Origin: Gammaproteobacteria bacterium
GTDB taxonomy: Bacteria > Pseudomonadota > Gammaproteobacteria > Steroidobacterales > Woeseiaceae
Assembly: GCA_003645495.1 (NCBI GenBank)
Contig: QNFK01000048.1
Span: 1 to 8,918 of the forward strand
Direction: 5' to 3'
DNA: 8,918 nucleotides
The notes under the pieces are model-generated. The model did no database searches and was not told the origin of the DNA. It saw only the letters and a program-made list of their open reading frames with translations. Positions 1 through 6,904 of the stretch are shown one piece after another (within the stretch, counting starts at the first letter, position 1; each line of letters starts with the position of its first letter). The position numbers and the translations under genes are program-made.

Positions 1-216
1 AGTACAAACGGGGTTCGTGTCAATGGCAAGCGCATTCAGGTGCAGGCTCTGGGCAATGGTGACGTCATTGCGATCGGATTGCATCAACTCATGTTCCGCT
101 TGATCGAGCATCCATCAATTCCAATTGGCCTGGAAACCGGCAGTTTCTCAGCAGAAGATTTGGCCGAGACGTTTGTTATCATTGACGAAAAAGTGATTGG
201 CGGTTCCGAGGACTAA
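1..216 (+). CDS. FHA-domain protein, C-terminal fragment (5' end outside window)
   Basis: An open frame runs from the first base to a TAA at 214-216 and gives 71 residues. It begins with STNGVRVNG, the hallmark end of an FHA domain (the Asn-Gly turn that helps hold phosphothreonine), followed by a GNGDVIAIG strand and a short strand ending MFR, which close the FHA beta-sandwich. About 35 residues follow as an acidic tail containing AEDLAETFVIID. FHA domains bind phosphothreonine on partner proteins, usually targets of Ser/Thr kinases; such a kinase is encoded 1.3 kb downstream. The N-terminal architecture cannot be seen. It could carry a cyclase domain like the FHA gene at the right edge, but that is a guess. 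The gene converges on the patatin-like gene with a spacer of 113 bp. Confidence 0.85.
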   Translation, partial: STNGVRVNGKRIQVQALGNGDVIAIGLHQLMFRLIEHPSIPIGLETGSFSAEDLAETFVIIDEKVIGGSED

Positions 217-329
217 CGGTTCACCACCTGACTTCAATTTAATCGGGTAAGTTCGGTCAACACCGGCGAAACTATCCAAATAGATCAGGATCGTTAATGA
301 TCAGGCAACTCGTGAGAGCAATGGCACGA
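217..329. other. Convergent intergenic spacer
   Basis: This spacer lies between the stop of the FHA gene and the stop of the minus-strand patatin gene. It has a weak imperfect inverted repeat around TTCGGTCAACACCGGCGAA and a near-palindrome GATCGTTAATGATC. Neither has a T-tract, so no convincing terminator is called. I see no gene here. Confidence 0.5.
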
Positions 330-1232
330 TTACGCCGAACCGTGTTTTCTCGCTTGTGCAATACAATCCCGCGCCTTGCGCCGACCCAGTTCGATCATCT
401 CGGCAGCGCGATCAAATTCCAGGGTGCCGCACGCATTACGCGGTATTTCTATGGTCACGTCGGGCGGGTATGCAGCAAGCTTTTGCCGCGCGATAGTGCT
501 TTGCATTGCATCAAAGGCCATGTTCGCGACATCGTAGACACTCCAGTCTTTCTTGTTGTCATTGCTTGCGTCGGATTGCCATTGGTCGATGTAGCGCTGA
601 ATATTCTTTCGCAGCGGCGATAATTCCGTTCGTACATCCTGTTTTGTGTCTTTTCTCGCAAGCGACATGTCCAGGGAGCCGCCCAGGTTTACGGCCAGAG
701 TTATGTCAGTGTGATCATCAAACGTTGGTGCAATTGGCACGGGGTTCAGTACACCACCGTCAATCAGGTGAGTATTTTTGTAACGGACCGGCGTAAAAAA
801 CATGGGCAATGAAATTGAGGCTCTTATCGCGTCGAACAATCGACCTTCGTTTATCCAGATTTCTTTTTCATTTTCGATATCAGCGGCGACAGCGGTAAAC
901 GGAATCGAAAGTTCTTCGATAGTCTTGTCGCCAACCAGGTCGACAAGCGTATTGATGATTTTGTCTCCTTTTACCAGGCCGTTTCTTCCCCATGACAGGT
1001 CTAACAGCGTCACAATATCCATTTTATTGACAGCGCAAATCCAGCGCTCAAACTCATCAAGTTTGCCGGCCGCGTATATACCGCCGATCATTGCGCCAAT
1101 GGAGCAGCCCGATATTGCGGCAATCTGGAAACCGTTCGCCTCAATTTCACGAATTACGCCAATATGTGCGAGGCCCCTGGCGCCACCGCTGCCAAGAACC
1201 AGTGAAATAGTTTTACCGTTGTCTGCTGTCAT
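330..1232 (-). CDS. Patatin-like phospholipase (RssA/NTE-type family)
   Basis: This 300-residue protein has the patatin signature in order: oxyanion-hole loop GSGGARG (residues 14-20), nucleophile elbow GCSIG with Ser44, and the dyad Asp158 in IDGG. Members are Ser-Asp dyad lipid acyl hydrolases acting on phospholipids or lysophospholipids. The length matches E. coli RssA (about 300 residues), and I see neither signal peptide nor membrane segment, so it is probably cytosolic or peripheral at the inner membrane. The ATG at 1232 is chosen because the hydrolase core begins within about ten residues; the upstream Shine-Dalgarno is poor. It is transcribed divergently from the Ser/Thr kinase gene. 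Family membership is firm; the substrate is unknown, so I withhold the name rssA. Confidence 0.9.
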   Translation of the reverse strand: MTADNGKTISLVLGSGGARGLAHIGVIREIEANGFQIAAISGCSIGAMIGGIYAAGKLDEFERWICAVNKMDIVTLLDLSWGRNGLVKGDKIINTLVDLVGDKTIEELSIPFTAVAADIENEKEIWINEGRLFDAIRASISLPMFFTPVRYKNTHLIDGGVLNPVPIAPTFDDHTDITLAVNLGGSLDMSLARKDTKQDVRTELSPLRKNIQRYIDQWQSDASNDNKKDWSVYDVANMAFDAMQSTIARQKLAAYPPDVTIEIPRNACGTLEFDRAAEMIELGRRKARDCIAQARKHGSA

Positions 1233-1519
1233 ATCGATTAATAGAGTTTATGAGCACGAAGTGGTGTTGATTCTATTCGAGGTTGGCACAGGAATAACAG
1301 CCTGCAGTTGCATACAGTGCTGGTCGCCATTCGACGGACGGCGTTAGGGAAATCGGGCAAGATGGCAGAACGGTTCAACGATTCGCTTACAGGACATCCT
1401 CGAAACCTGCTGAGCACTGACAATTTCACCACCTGATGATTGCCCTTCAACAGCCCGATGATGTGTTATCGTCAACAAAAGACCGAAGCATTCTCCACAA
1501 CAATCATAGCGATAATAAT
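1233..1519. other. Divergent intergenic region between patatin and kinase genes
   Basis: About 287 bp separate the two divergent starts and should hold promoters for both directions. A frame open from ATG 1436 would add 28 residues to the kinase, but these carry no recognisable feature. On the plus strand a weak sigma70-like pair is visible near 1440-1469. No strong operator palindrome, RNA gene or small gene stands out. Confidence 0.5.
1440..1469 (+). promoter_or_regulatory. Candidate weak sigma70 promoter for the kinase gene
   Basis: TTGCCC (1440-1445) and TGTTAT (1464-1469) are separated by 18 bp, each matching 4 of 6 consensus bases. The position would give a leader of roughly 45 nt to the ATG at 1520. 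This is a pattern match only; such matches are common by chance. Confidence 0.22.
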
Positions 1520-3268
1520 ATGAGTGAGAAGCAATTAATCGGCAGGTACGAAATCGTTTCGGAACTTGGTCGGGGCGGCATGGGAGTCGTCTTCAAAGCT
1601 TGGGAAGAAAGCTTGCAGCGGTTTGTTGCGATCAAGATGTTGGGCGATCAGCTTACCGACGATGAATCACTCGTCACGCGCTTTCTGCGTGAGGCGCGCG
1701 CGGTTGCGGACCTCAATCACCCTAATGTTGTTCAGGTATTTACCGTCGACACGCATGACGGCAGACCCTATTTTGCGATGGAATATGTGGAGGGTGAATC
1801 GTTAACGGAATTGATCCGAACATCGAGACGAATCGATCCGAAGCGCGCCGTTCGATTGCTGAAGGAAGTTGCAACCGGCCTGGGTGCCGCACATGACAAG
1901 GGAGTCGTACATCGCGACATCAAACCCGACAACATAATGCTAACCAAACACGGCGGCGTGAAAGTAGTCGACTTCGGGGTTGCCAAGGTCGAGGATCCGA
2001 ACACCAAACTGACCGCTACCGGAATCGCGGTTGGCACACCGAATTATGTTTCACCCGAGGTCTGCCTTGGTCTCGAAATAGATAAACGCTCCGACTTGTT
2101 TTCTCTGGGAGTCGTATTCTACGAGATGCTCACTGGCGACACCCCGTTCAAAGCCGACAGCCCGTTGGAAATGCTAACCAAAGTAGCCCATGCGGAGATT
2201 CCGGATATCACGGCTATTAATCCGCAAATCGATGCGCCGGTTCGTTTGATTCTGCATCACCTGCTGGAGAAGAAGGCTGAACATCGCTACCAGGATGCAC
2301 ACCAGCTGGTCCGGGATATTGATTCATATATGAATGGTAATAACCCAACCTTCGCGATGGAGGCCAGGGAAAAGCCAACCATGCAGGTTGCGCAGATTGG
2401 TGACGCGCAACCGACTGCAGAAATTTCGCCGCCACACAAGCCAACAGGCGTTGGCAATAGCGTCCAATGGATTGTCCCTGCCGTTCTCGTTTTGGGTTCG
2501 GTAATTATCGGCGCCTGGTGGTACCTGGGTAATGACGAAACCGCCCCGGCCGGAGACCCGGTACAGCAGGCTGAGGTCAGTGAGCCAACGGACGCGATAG
2601 CGGAAGAGCCACCAGTTGCTGTTGATGATGAGCAGTTGGCAGGTAAAGGTGATACCCCGAGTGACGTGGTCGCTGACCAGGCAGCCGAAACCGTTGCACC
2701 AGTTGAAGGTGGTGGGGCCGTAGCGCCAGCCGAATCGGACACTGTTGTCGCAGAACAAGAACCGTCTTCACCGATGAGCCAACCCAGGGCCGCTGCGGGA
2801 AACGCCAGCGAACCACCGCCATCCGCTCTTTCGAATCCGCGGCTCGTCGTCATGGTTTCCGGCGACCCAACCGTCGCCTCAGTTGTCGAATCCGTGCTCG
2901 AGAATGCTTTGTCAGAAGCAGATTTCGGCGTAATCGATGAACAGTTTATTTCCGGGGTAAGGCCCGGCGCAGACCTGGCCAGTATGCGGCAAGCCGTACT
3001 GGCCGAGGGTGGCAACATCATGGTCATCGCGGAGGTTTTGCCCGCCGGTCAACGGCAGCTGAATTATTCCGGGCGCCGCGAAACGCTGACGATTGCCAGT
3101 TTGCAGGTCAGGGCGGTTTTGCTGGAAGAGCGGCAAAATCTTGGTGCTCCGTGGACGCAAAACCTGGAGTATGTTGCCTTGAATGCGTCCGCGCAGTCGC
3201 GGGCGGCGGCCGAACCGATTGCGAATGAACTGGTACGGCGTTTACACGAACTGGTCGCATCACAGTAA
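1520..3268 (+). CDS. Membrane-anchored eukaryotic-type Ser/Thr protein kinase with extracytoplasmic C-terminal domain
   Basis: The 582-residue product (from ATG 1520) has a complete Hanks-type kinase domain at about residues 10-270: glycine loop LGRGGMGVV (16-24), ATP lysine K39 in AIKML, helix-C E58, catalytic loop HRDIKPDN (131-138, Asp133), DFG (151-153), a Thr-rich activation loop (Thr162, 165, 167) and GTPNYVSPE, where SPE replaces APE. It is an RD kinase, so activation by loop phosphorylation is expected. One transmembrane helix follows at about 317-335, then a Pro/Ala/Glu-rich linker (about 340-437), then a folded alpha/beta domain (about 438-582) predicted outside the cytoplasm. That domain shows no PASTA motifs and may resemble CsgG/LpoB-type folds. 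Start 1520 is preferred because the kinase core begins at residue 10, although Shine-Dalgarno support is weak; ATG 1436 is the alternative. The CsgG-like gene follows after a short gap and is probably cotranscribed. Confidence 0.95.
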   Translation: MSEKQLIGRYEIVSELGRGGMGVVFKAWEESLQRFVAIKMLGDQLTDDESLVTRFLREARAVADLNHPNVVQVFTVDTHDGRPYFAMEYVEGESLTELIRTSRRIDPKRAVRLLKEVATGLGAAHDKGVVHRDIKPDNIMLTKHGGVKVVDFGVAKVEDPNTKLTATGIAVGTPNYVSPEVCLGLEIDKRSDLFSLGVVFYEMLTGDTPFKADSPLEMLTKVAHAEIPDITAINPQIDAPVRLILHHLLEKKAEHRYQDAHQLVRDIDSYMNGNNPTFAMEAREKPTMQVAQIGDAQPTAEISPPHKPTGVGNSVQWIVPAVLVLGSVIIGAWWYLGNDETAPAGDPVQQAEVSEPTDAIAEEPPVAVDDEQLAGKGDTPSDVVADQAAETVAPVEGGGAVAPAESDTVVAEQEPSSPMSQPRAAAGNASEPPPSALSNPRLVVMVSGDPTVASVVESVLENALSEADFGVIDEQFISGVRPGADLASMRQAVLAEGGNIMVIAEVLPAGQRQLNYSGRRETLTIASLQVRAVLLEERQNLGAPWTQNLEYVALNASAQSRAAAEPIANELVRRLHELVASQ

Positions 3269-3314
3269 TTCTGGAGTCAATAAAGTGTGCAGTAAGCGAA
3301 CAATGGTCGAACCT

Positions 3315-3320
3315 AAGGAG
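3315..3320 (+). promoter_or_regulatory. Shine-Dalgarno AAGGAG that decides a TTG start
   Basis: AAGGAG ends six bases before an in-frame TTG at 3327. From that TTG the product begins with a compact signal peptide. The upstream in-frame ATG at 3303 has no comparable ribosome site and would put eight polar residues in front of it. Confidence 0.6.
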
Positions 3321-3326
3321 AGTATC

Positions 3327-4436
3327 TTGCGATACGCTATTTGTTGTATTTTTCTTTTGGCCTCGCAGGCTGGCTGGGCCGAATACGTTGCGTATTCTGT
3401 GGGCGAAAAATCCAATATTCCGCTACCCGAAAACATTGACGGCATCGACGCCAAACATCTGATCAACATCGAATGGGGTGCATTCGCCGGCGGTAAATCC
3501 CGTGTCGCGATACTTGAAGTAGATAATACGAGCACCGCAGATTCCTTCGTTGTTGTAGCTGGTTTTAGTGCGGCCAGTTACGGTAACAGCCAGGTGCCGG
3601 TAAATGGAATTGAGGCAATTGTTACCGACACCATGAATCGAACCGGGCGATTTCGCCTGGTCGAACGACAGGTACTCGGTGATGTCCTGGGAGAACAGGA
3701 CCTGGCAGCATCAGGTCGGGTCGCAGCACCGTCCGGAGCTACTACAGGCGTTGTTCTGGGTGCGCAATACCTGGTGCAGGTCGTCATAACTGACTACGAG
3801 AACAAGGTCCAAAGCACAACTAAAGGATTCGGAGCGCTGATGAAAAGTGCTGGCCTGCCCAGCGTTGGCGCGGTCAATCTCGAATCGGGCGAGGGGCGGG
3901 TGGGGCTCAACTTCCGCATTATTGACGCCAATACGAGTGAGGTAATGTTCACTAAACAAATCGAATCGATTATCAAGGAATCTGGTGTGAGCTTCGGCGG
4001 TGGCACAGCGATTGATGATCTCGGCCTTGGCGGGTTCATGAGTGACTACTCACGCACGCCGGTCGGACAAGCTGTGATTGCCGGGATCAACAAAGGCGTT
4101 TATGAACTCGTCAAGGAAATCGGCGTACAGGTGGCGACTGGCAGCGTTGTCAAAGCGGAGGGCGACCAGGTATGGCTCAACCTTGGCGCAGACAGTGTTG
4201 CTGTTGGTGATCGATTAAATGTCATATCCAAAGGTGAGGAGCTCATTGATCCGGAAACAGGGATCAGTCTTGGCAGCAGTGACACCGTTCTGGGCGCAGT
4301 CGAAGTGGCGCAGGTAGAAGAGAAATATTCAATCGCGAAAAACGTTTCGATGTCATCGGTGCCGTCAAGGGGTGACAAAGTCAAAGCGCTTGCAACTGCG
4401 TCAAGTATGGAATTTGCGAGTGGTTGGAAGAATTAG
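3327..4436 (+). CDS. Exported CsgG/HfaB-family protein with FlgT-like C-terminal domain
   Basis: From the TTG start the product is 369 residues. Residues 1-18 form a signal peptide (RYAICCIFLLASQAGWA, cleavage likely before EYVA). The early cysteines do not form a good lipobox, so unlike curli CsgG it is probably not a lipoprotein. Residues 58-270 resemble the CsgG fold: RVAILEVDN strand, GIEAIVTDTMNRTGRFRLVERQVL helix-strand region (about 94-117), GAQYLVQVVITDY (145-157), then FRIIDANTSEVMF. Residues about 273-350 (GSVVKAEGDQVWLNLG onward) look like the small beta domain at the end of FlgT-like proteins. CsgG forms the curli secretion pore in the outer membrane, but no csgA, csgB, csgE or csgF is nearby, so a curli role is unlikely. 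The gene follows the kinase by 58 bp and precedes a small membrane-protein gene, suggesting one operon. The ATG at 3303 remains an alternative start. Confidence 0.8.
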   Translation: MRYAICCIFLLASQAGWAEYVAYSVGEKSNIPLPENIDGIDAKHLINIEWGAFAGGKSRVAILEVDNTSTADSFVVVAGFSAASYGNSQVPVNGIEAIVTDTMNRTGRFRLVERQVLGDVLGEQDLAASGRVAAPSGATTGVVLGAQYLVQVVITDYENKVQSTTKGFGALMKSAGLPSVGAVNLESGEGRVGLNFRIIDANTSEVMFTKQIESIIKESGVSFGGGTAIDDLGLGGFMSDYSRTPVGQAVIAGINKGVYELVKEIGVQVATGSVVKAEGDQVWLNLGADSVAVGDRLNVISKGEELIDPETGISLGSSDTVLGAVEVAQVEEKYSIAKNVSMSSVPSRGDKVKALATASSMEFASGWKN

Positions 4437-4488
4437 TCAAAAAATTCAGCAGTAGTTGCAGAATCTAGGATCACCTGAGGGGAATGGC

Positions 4489-4872
4489 ATGAACGCTGAA
4501 AGTAAAGAAAAATATCTCAAAGCGGCATTGGTTGTTTTCGGAGTCATCTTTTGTCTCGTTTACCCGCTTGGCTATCTGTGGCCATCCGGTTGGGTTTGGC
4601 ACGGCGGTGAAGGCATCTACTATTTGCAGATGATTGCAGGTGTATATGCTGTTCTCGGTGTTTTCCTTATTGTGGCATCCAGAAATCCGGGTGCGAACCG
4701 CAGCCTGATTTCCTTCGCTGTCTGGTCGAGTGTAGTCCATGCCGGCATCATGGCGATGCAGGCGATGGGCGACCCGAATGAAAAAGGCCACCTGGTTGGC
4801 GATATACCTGCATTACTGCTGGTCGCAGTCGTGCTCTGGTATCTGTCGCCAGCGAAAGAGGGTGCGGGATAA
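4489..4872 (+). CDS. Small four-helix inner-membrane protein of unknown function (DUF6632-like)
   Basis: The 127-residue product starts at ATG 4489, six bases after a good GAGGGG Shine-Dalgarno (4477-4482); an earlier in-frame ATG at 4456 lacks one. Four hydrophobic segments lie at about residues 11-30, 44-63, 71-92 and 102-121. Loops hold a Trp/Gly-rich turn (WPSGWVWHGGEG, 31-42) and DPNEKGHLVGD (95-105). The overall look recalls the DUF6632 family, from memory and not verified. No catalytic motif is evident. It lies 52 bp after the CsgG-like gene on the same strand and may be the last gene of the kinase operon; its end faces the converging outer-membrane protein gene only 21 bp away. Confidence 0.75.
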   Translation: MNAESKEKYLKAALVVFGVIFCLVYPLGYLWPSGWVWHGGEGIYYLQMIAGVYAVLGVFLIVASRNPGANRSLISFAVWSSVVHAGIMAMQAMGDPNEKGHLVGDIPALLLVAVVLWYLSPAKEGAG

Positions 4873-4890
4873 ATCCCACGGTCTGACCGC
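4866..4890. terminator. Short stem-loops at the convergent gene ends
   Basis: GGGATAAATCCC (4867-4878) overlaps the stop codon of the membrane-protein gene, and CGGTCTGACCG (4879-4889) follows at once. Both are small perfect inverted repeats between two convergent genes. Neither is followed by a T-tract in either direction, so factor-independent termination is only possible, not shown. Confidence 0.25.
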
Positions 4891-4893
4891 ATT

Positions 4894-5721
4894 TCAGAAC
4901 CGGTAGACCATACCTACGATCGGGCCGGTAGTGACGATTTTCGAACCGTTGCGTTCCGTGCCCGTACCCGACATTTCCTCGACACTCTGGGTACGCCAGC
5001 CGAATGCGGCGGCCCAGTGCTTGCCGAACAGCCAGTCGACAGTCATTGACAGTGTCCAGGTCAGATCGGCTGCGTCGCCGACACCGAAACCACCGAGATT
5101 GCCAAATATTGCCATGCCGACTTTGGGTGTCAGGCCCAGCTGGAATCGGGCGCCAATTAGCGGCTCGACCCATTCGTCGGTGGCGGACCCGGAAACCAGT
5201 GTCGGCGGAATGACAGGCGGCCTGCCAGGCAGGTCAATGTTAAGCGCGAGATCTGTACGCCAGTAGCGCGCGCCCAGGTAGGCGTCCAGCAGCACATCTC
5301 CGGGCGTGAAAGCAGCAGCGCCGTCACCAACGGCTGCAAAATCCGCTCCGACAAGACGATAACCGAACTGCATTTCGGCGATTGTCTGGTCGACGGTAAA
5401 ATCAATGCGGCCACCGAGGAGGTCTTCGCCATGACCGAGCGTTGCCCACGTACCGTCGAATGAAACATAGAAACGTTTGTAACGTGCCTGAGTGTAAATC
5501 TGGAAGCCGCTGGTCGTCAGATCGAAAATGTCCGCAAATGAAAGATCGAAATCCTGGTCGACGCCATCAGTGGTTATCGTTCCCCCGGTGCCCGCCAGCC
5601 ACGCATATGGAGCGATCACAAAGCTCCATGCACCTTCGTTTGTGTTCGGGCTCCCTGTGTCTGCCTGAGCCAGAGATGTGAGCAGCAGGGTGACCATTAG
5701 ATAATTACGTCGATTTCTCAC
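4894..5721 (-). CDS. Outer-membrane beta-barrel protein of unknown function
   Basis: This 275-residue protein starts at GTG 5721; an in-frame TAG lies just upstream, so no longer start is available. Residues 1-20 (MRNRRNYLMVTLLLTSLAQA) make a good signal peptide with basic n-region and AQA before DTG. The internal ATG at codon 9 would leave a signal peptide too short and without positive charge. The mature part alternates polar and hydrophobic residues with aromatic girdles (APYAWLAGTGG, RYKRFYVSFDGTW, MQFGYRL, LGARYWR) and ends in VYRF, the terminal phenylalanine typical of proteins inserted by the Bam machinery. The APYAWLAGTGG opening is common in a broad family of uncharacterised porin-like barrels. 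No substrate can be read. It is divergent from dusA and converges on the small membrane-protein gene. Confidence 0.82.
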   Translation of the reverse strand: MRNRRNYLMVTLLLTSLAQADTGSPNTNEGAWSFVIAPYAWLAGTGGTITTDGVDQDFDLSFADIFDLTTSGFQIYTQARYKRFYVSFDGTWATLGHGEDLLGGRIDFTVDQTIAEMQFGYRLVGADFAAVGDGAAAFTPGDVLLDAYLGARYWRTDLALNIDLPGRPPVIPPTLVSGSATDEWVEPLIGARFQLGLTPKVGMAIFGNLGGFGVGDAADLTWTLSMTVDWLFGKHWAAAFGWRTQSVEEMSGTGTERNGSKIVTTGPIVGMVYRF

Positions 5722-5877
5722 GGTTCGAGTCTACATCACGAGTTCTTCAGGAAGCAGAAGCTCGTATCTGCACATGATTGCTTCTCCGAATATGCCGTGT
5801 CATCGTTATGCCAGGTGGCCTGGTTCTCGCAAGTATTTAAATGATCATACTGACGCAGCACAGCGGAAAGATTCGCA
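5722..5877. promoter_or_regulatory. Divergent control region with two inverted repeats
   Basis: This 156-bp spacer lies between the barrel gene and dusA. It holds a nested inverted repeat (GAAGCA 5751-5756 with TGCTTC 5779-5784; inner GCAGA 5754-5758 with TCTGC 5767-5771) and a perfect palindrome CCAGG-TGG-CCTGG (5811-5823). An AT-rich stretch at 5834-5849 could hold the dusA -10 element, but no good -35 is visible. The palindromes could be operator sites or hairpins; nothing identifies a regulator. Confidence 0.35.
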
Positions 5878-6873
5878 ATGAAAAGCCTGATGAATAGCTC
5901 AGGAATCTCGGTAGCACCGATGATGGACTGGACCGACCGTCATTGTCGCTATTTCATGCGTCTCCTCAGCCCACATGCGCGGCTCTATACCGAAATGGTC
6001 ACAGCAGCGGCGCTGCAACACGGAGACGCTGCCAGGTTACTGCGTTTTGATCCCAGTGAGCACCCCGTTGCCCTGCAGGTCGGTGGCAGCGATCCGCAGA
6101 TGATGGTGAACGCCGCGAAGATGGGTGCGGATGCCGGCTTCGATGAAATTAATATCAATGTGGGTTGCCCCAGCGACAGGGTACAAAGCGGGCAGTTCGG
6201 TGCGTGCCTGATGTCCTCTCCGGACCTGGTCGCCAGGTGTGTTCAGCGAATGCGTGCGGCCTGCGAAATTCCGATAACGATCAAAACGCGTATCGGCATC
6301 GATGACGACGATAACTACGAGTTTCTACGCAGCTTCATCGCCGTAAATATCGACGCCGGATGCACCACTTATATCGTGCACGCCCGCAAGGCTATTCTCA
6401 GTGGACTAAGCCCCAAGGAAAACCGTACCGTGCCGCCGCTCAACTATCCGCGTGTCTACCGCCTGAAAAAAGAGTTTCCGGAGTTGCGGATAATCCTCAA
6501 CGGTGGTGTTACATCGGTCGATGATTGTCATGAGCACCTGCAGCATGTGGATGGTGTCATGATCGGTCGACAGGCTTATCACCAGCCCTGGTTCCTGACC
6601 GAGCTGGAGCGGGAGTTTGGTGGCGGCGGTGAGACAAGATCGTTGACACGCGAGGGTGCTATACGAAAAATGTTGCCCTACATTGAGCGGGAGCTTGCAG
6701 GTGGCGCCGAGTTAAAGCACATCACGCGCCACCTGTTGGGGCTATTTGCAGGGCAACCTGGTGCTCGTGCGTGGCGGCGTTATTTGAGTGAGCACGCGCA
6801 CTTGGCTGGGGCAGGGGTAGAGGTGCTGGAACAGGCGCTGGAGCGATTGCCATGCCCTCCGGGCTCGCAGTAA
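5878..6873 (+). CDS. dusA: tRNA-dihydrouridine(20/20a) synthase DusA
   Basis: The 331-residue product matches DusA throughout: N-terminal VAPMMDWTD, HPVALQVGG flavin-site strand, NINVGCPSDRVQSGQFGACLM with the catalytic Cys97, KTRIGIDD (136-143), HARKAILSGLSPKENR (168-183), then LNGG and DGVMIGRQAY for FMN phosphate binding. DusA is an FMN- and NADPH-dependent enzyme that reduces uridines 20/20a in the tRNA D-loop. The length fits the E. coli enzyme (about 330-345). The ATG at 5878 has GGAAAG eight bases ahead. Unusually, the last eight codons (LPCPPGSQ) and the TAA lie inside a partial copy of the palindromic repeat whose full copy is at 6917-7028, so the natural C-terminus has probably been replaced. 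The catalytic barrel and helical domain look intact, so function is likely kept. Confidence 0.95.
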   Translation: MKSLMNSSGISVAPMMDWTDRHCRYFMRLLSPHARLYTEMVTAAALQHGDAARLLRFDPSEHPVALQVGGSDPQMMVNAAKMGADAGFDEININVGCPSDRVQSGQFGACLMSSPDLVARCVQRMRAACEIPITIKTRIGIDDDDNYEFLRSFIAVNIDAGCTTYIVHARKAILSGLSPKENRTVPPLNYPRVYRLKKEFPELRIILNGGVTSVDDCHEHLQHVDGVMIGRQAYHQPWFLTELEREFGGGGETRSLTREGAIRKMLPYIERELAGGAELKHITRHLLGLFAGQPGARAWRRYLSEHAHLAGAGVEVLEQALERLPCPPGSQ

Positions 6874-6885
6874 CGCCTGTTTTTT
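6845..6885 (+). repeat. Partial (right-end) copy of palindromic repeat overlapping the dusA 3' end
   Basis: Bases 6845-6885 match 6999-7039 at 36 of 41 positions without gaps, including GCCCTCCGGGCTCGCA and the terminal T6 run. The dusA TAA stop (6871-6873) sits in it; the full copy reads TGA at the matching place. The left half of the element is absent here. Confidence 0.8.
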
Positions 6886-6904
6886 CCAACATAAGTCGTG
6901 GGCC

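Noticed and set aside
802..1347. Open frame of 181 codons on the plus strand
   Set aside because: It lies antisense to the patatin gene, which has all its catalytic motifs; the translation shows no domain or plausible ribosome site.
220..1436. 12-bp direct repeat TTCACCACCTGA at 220-231 and 1425-1436, flanking the patatin gene
   Set aside because: A repeated 12-mer is expected by chance a few times in a window this size, and no inverted repeats or mobile-element genes accompany it.
2287..3027. Open frame of 246 codons on the minus strand
   Set aside because: It is antisense to the kinase linker. The Ser/Thr/Ala-rich translation is the complement of Pro/Ala/Glu-rich coding DNA, not a real protein.
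1520..3268. A type VI secretion regulatory kinase (PpkA-like) with an FHA partner
   Set aside because: No Tss structural genes or PP2C phosphatase are in the window, and the kinase C-terminus shows no recognisable PpkA-type domain.
3327..4436. A curli secretion locus
   Set aside because: Only a CsgG-like protein is present; there is no csgA, csgB, csgD, csgE or csgF, and the protein is longer and lacks a lipobox.
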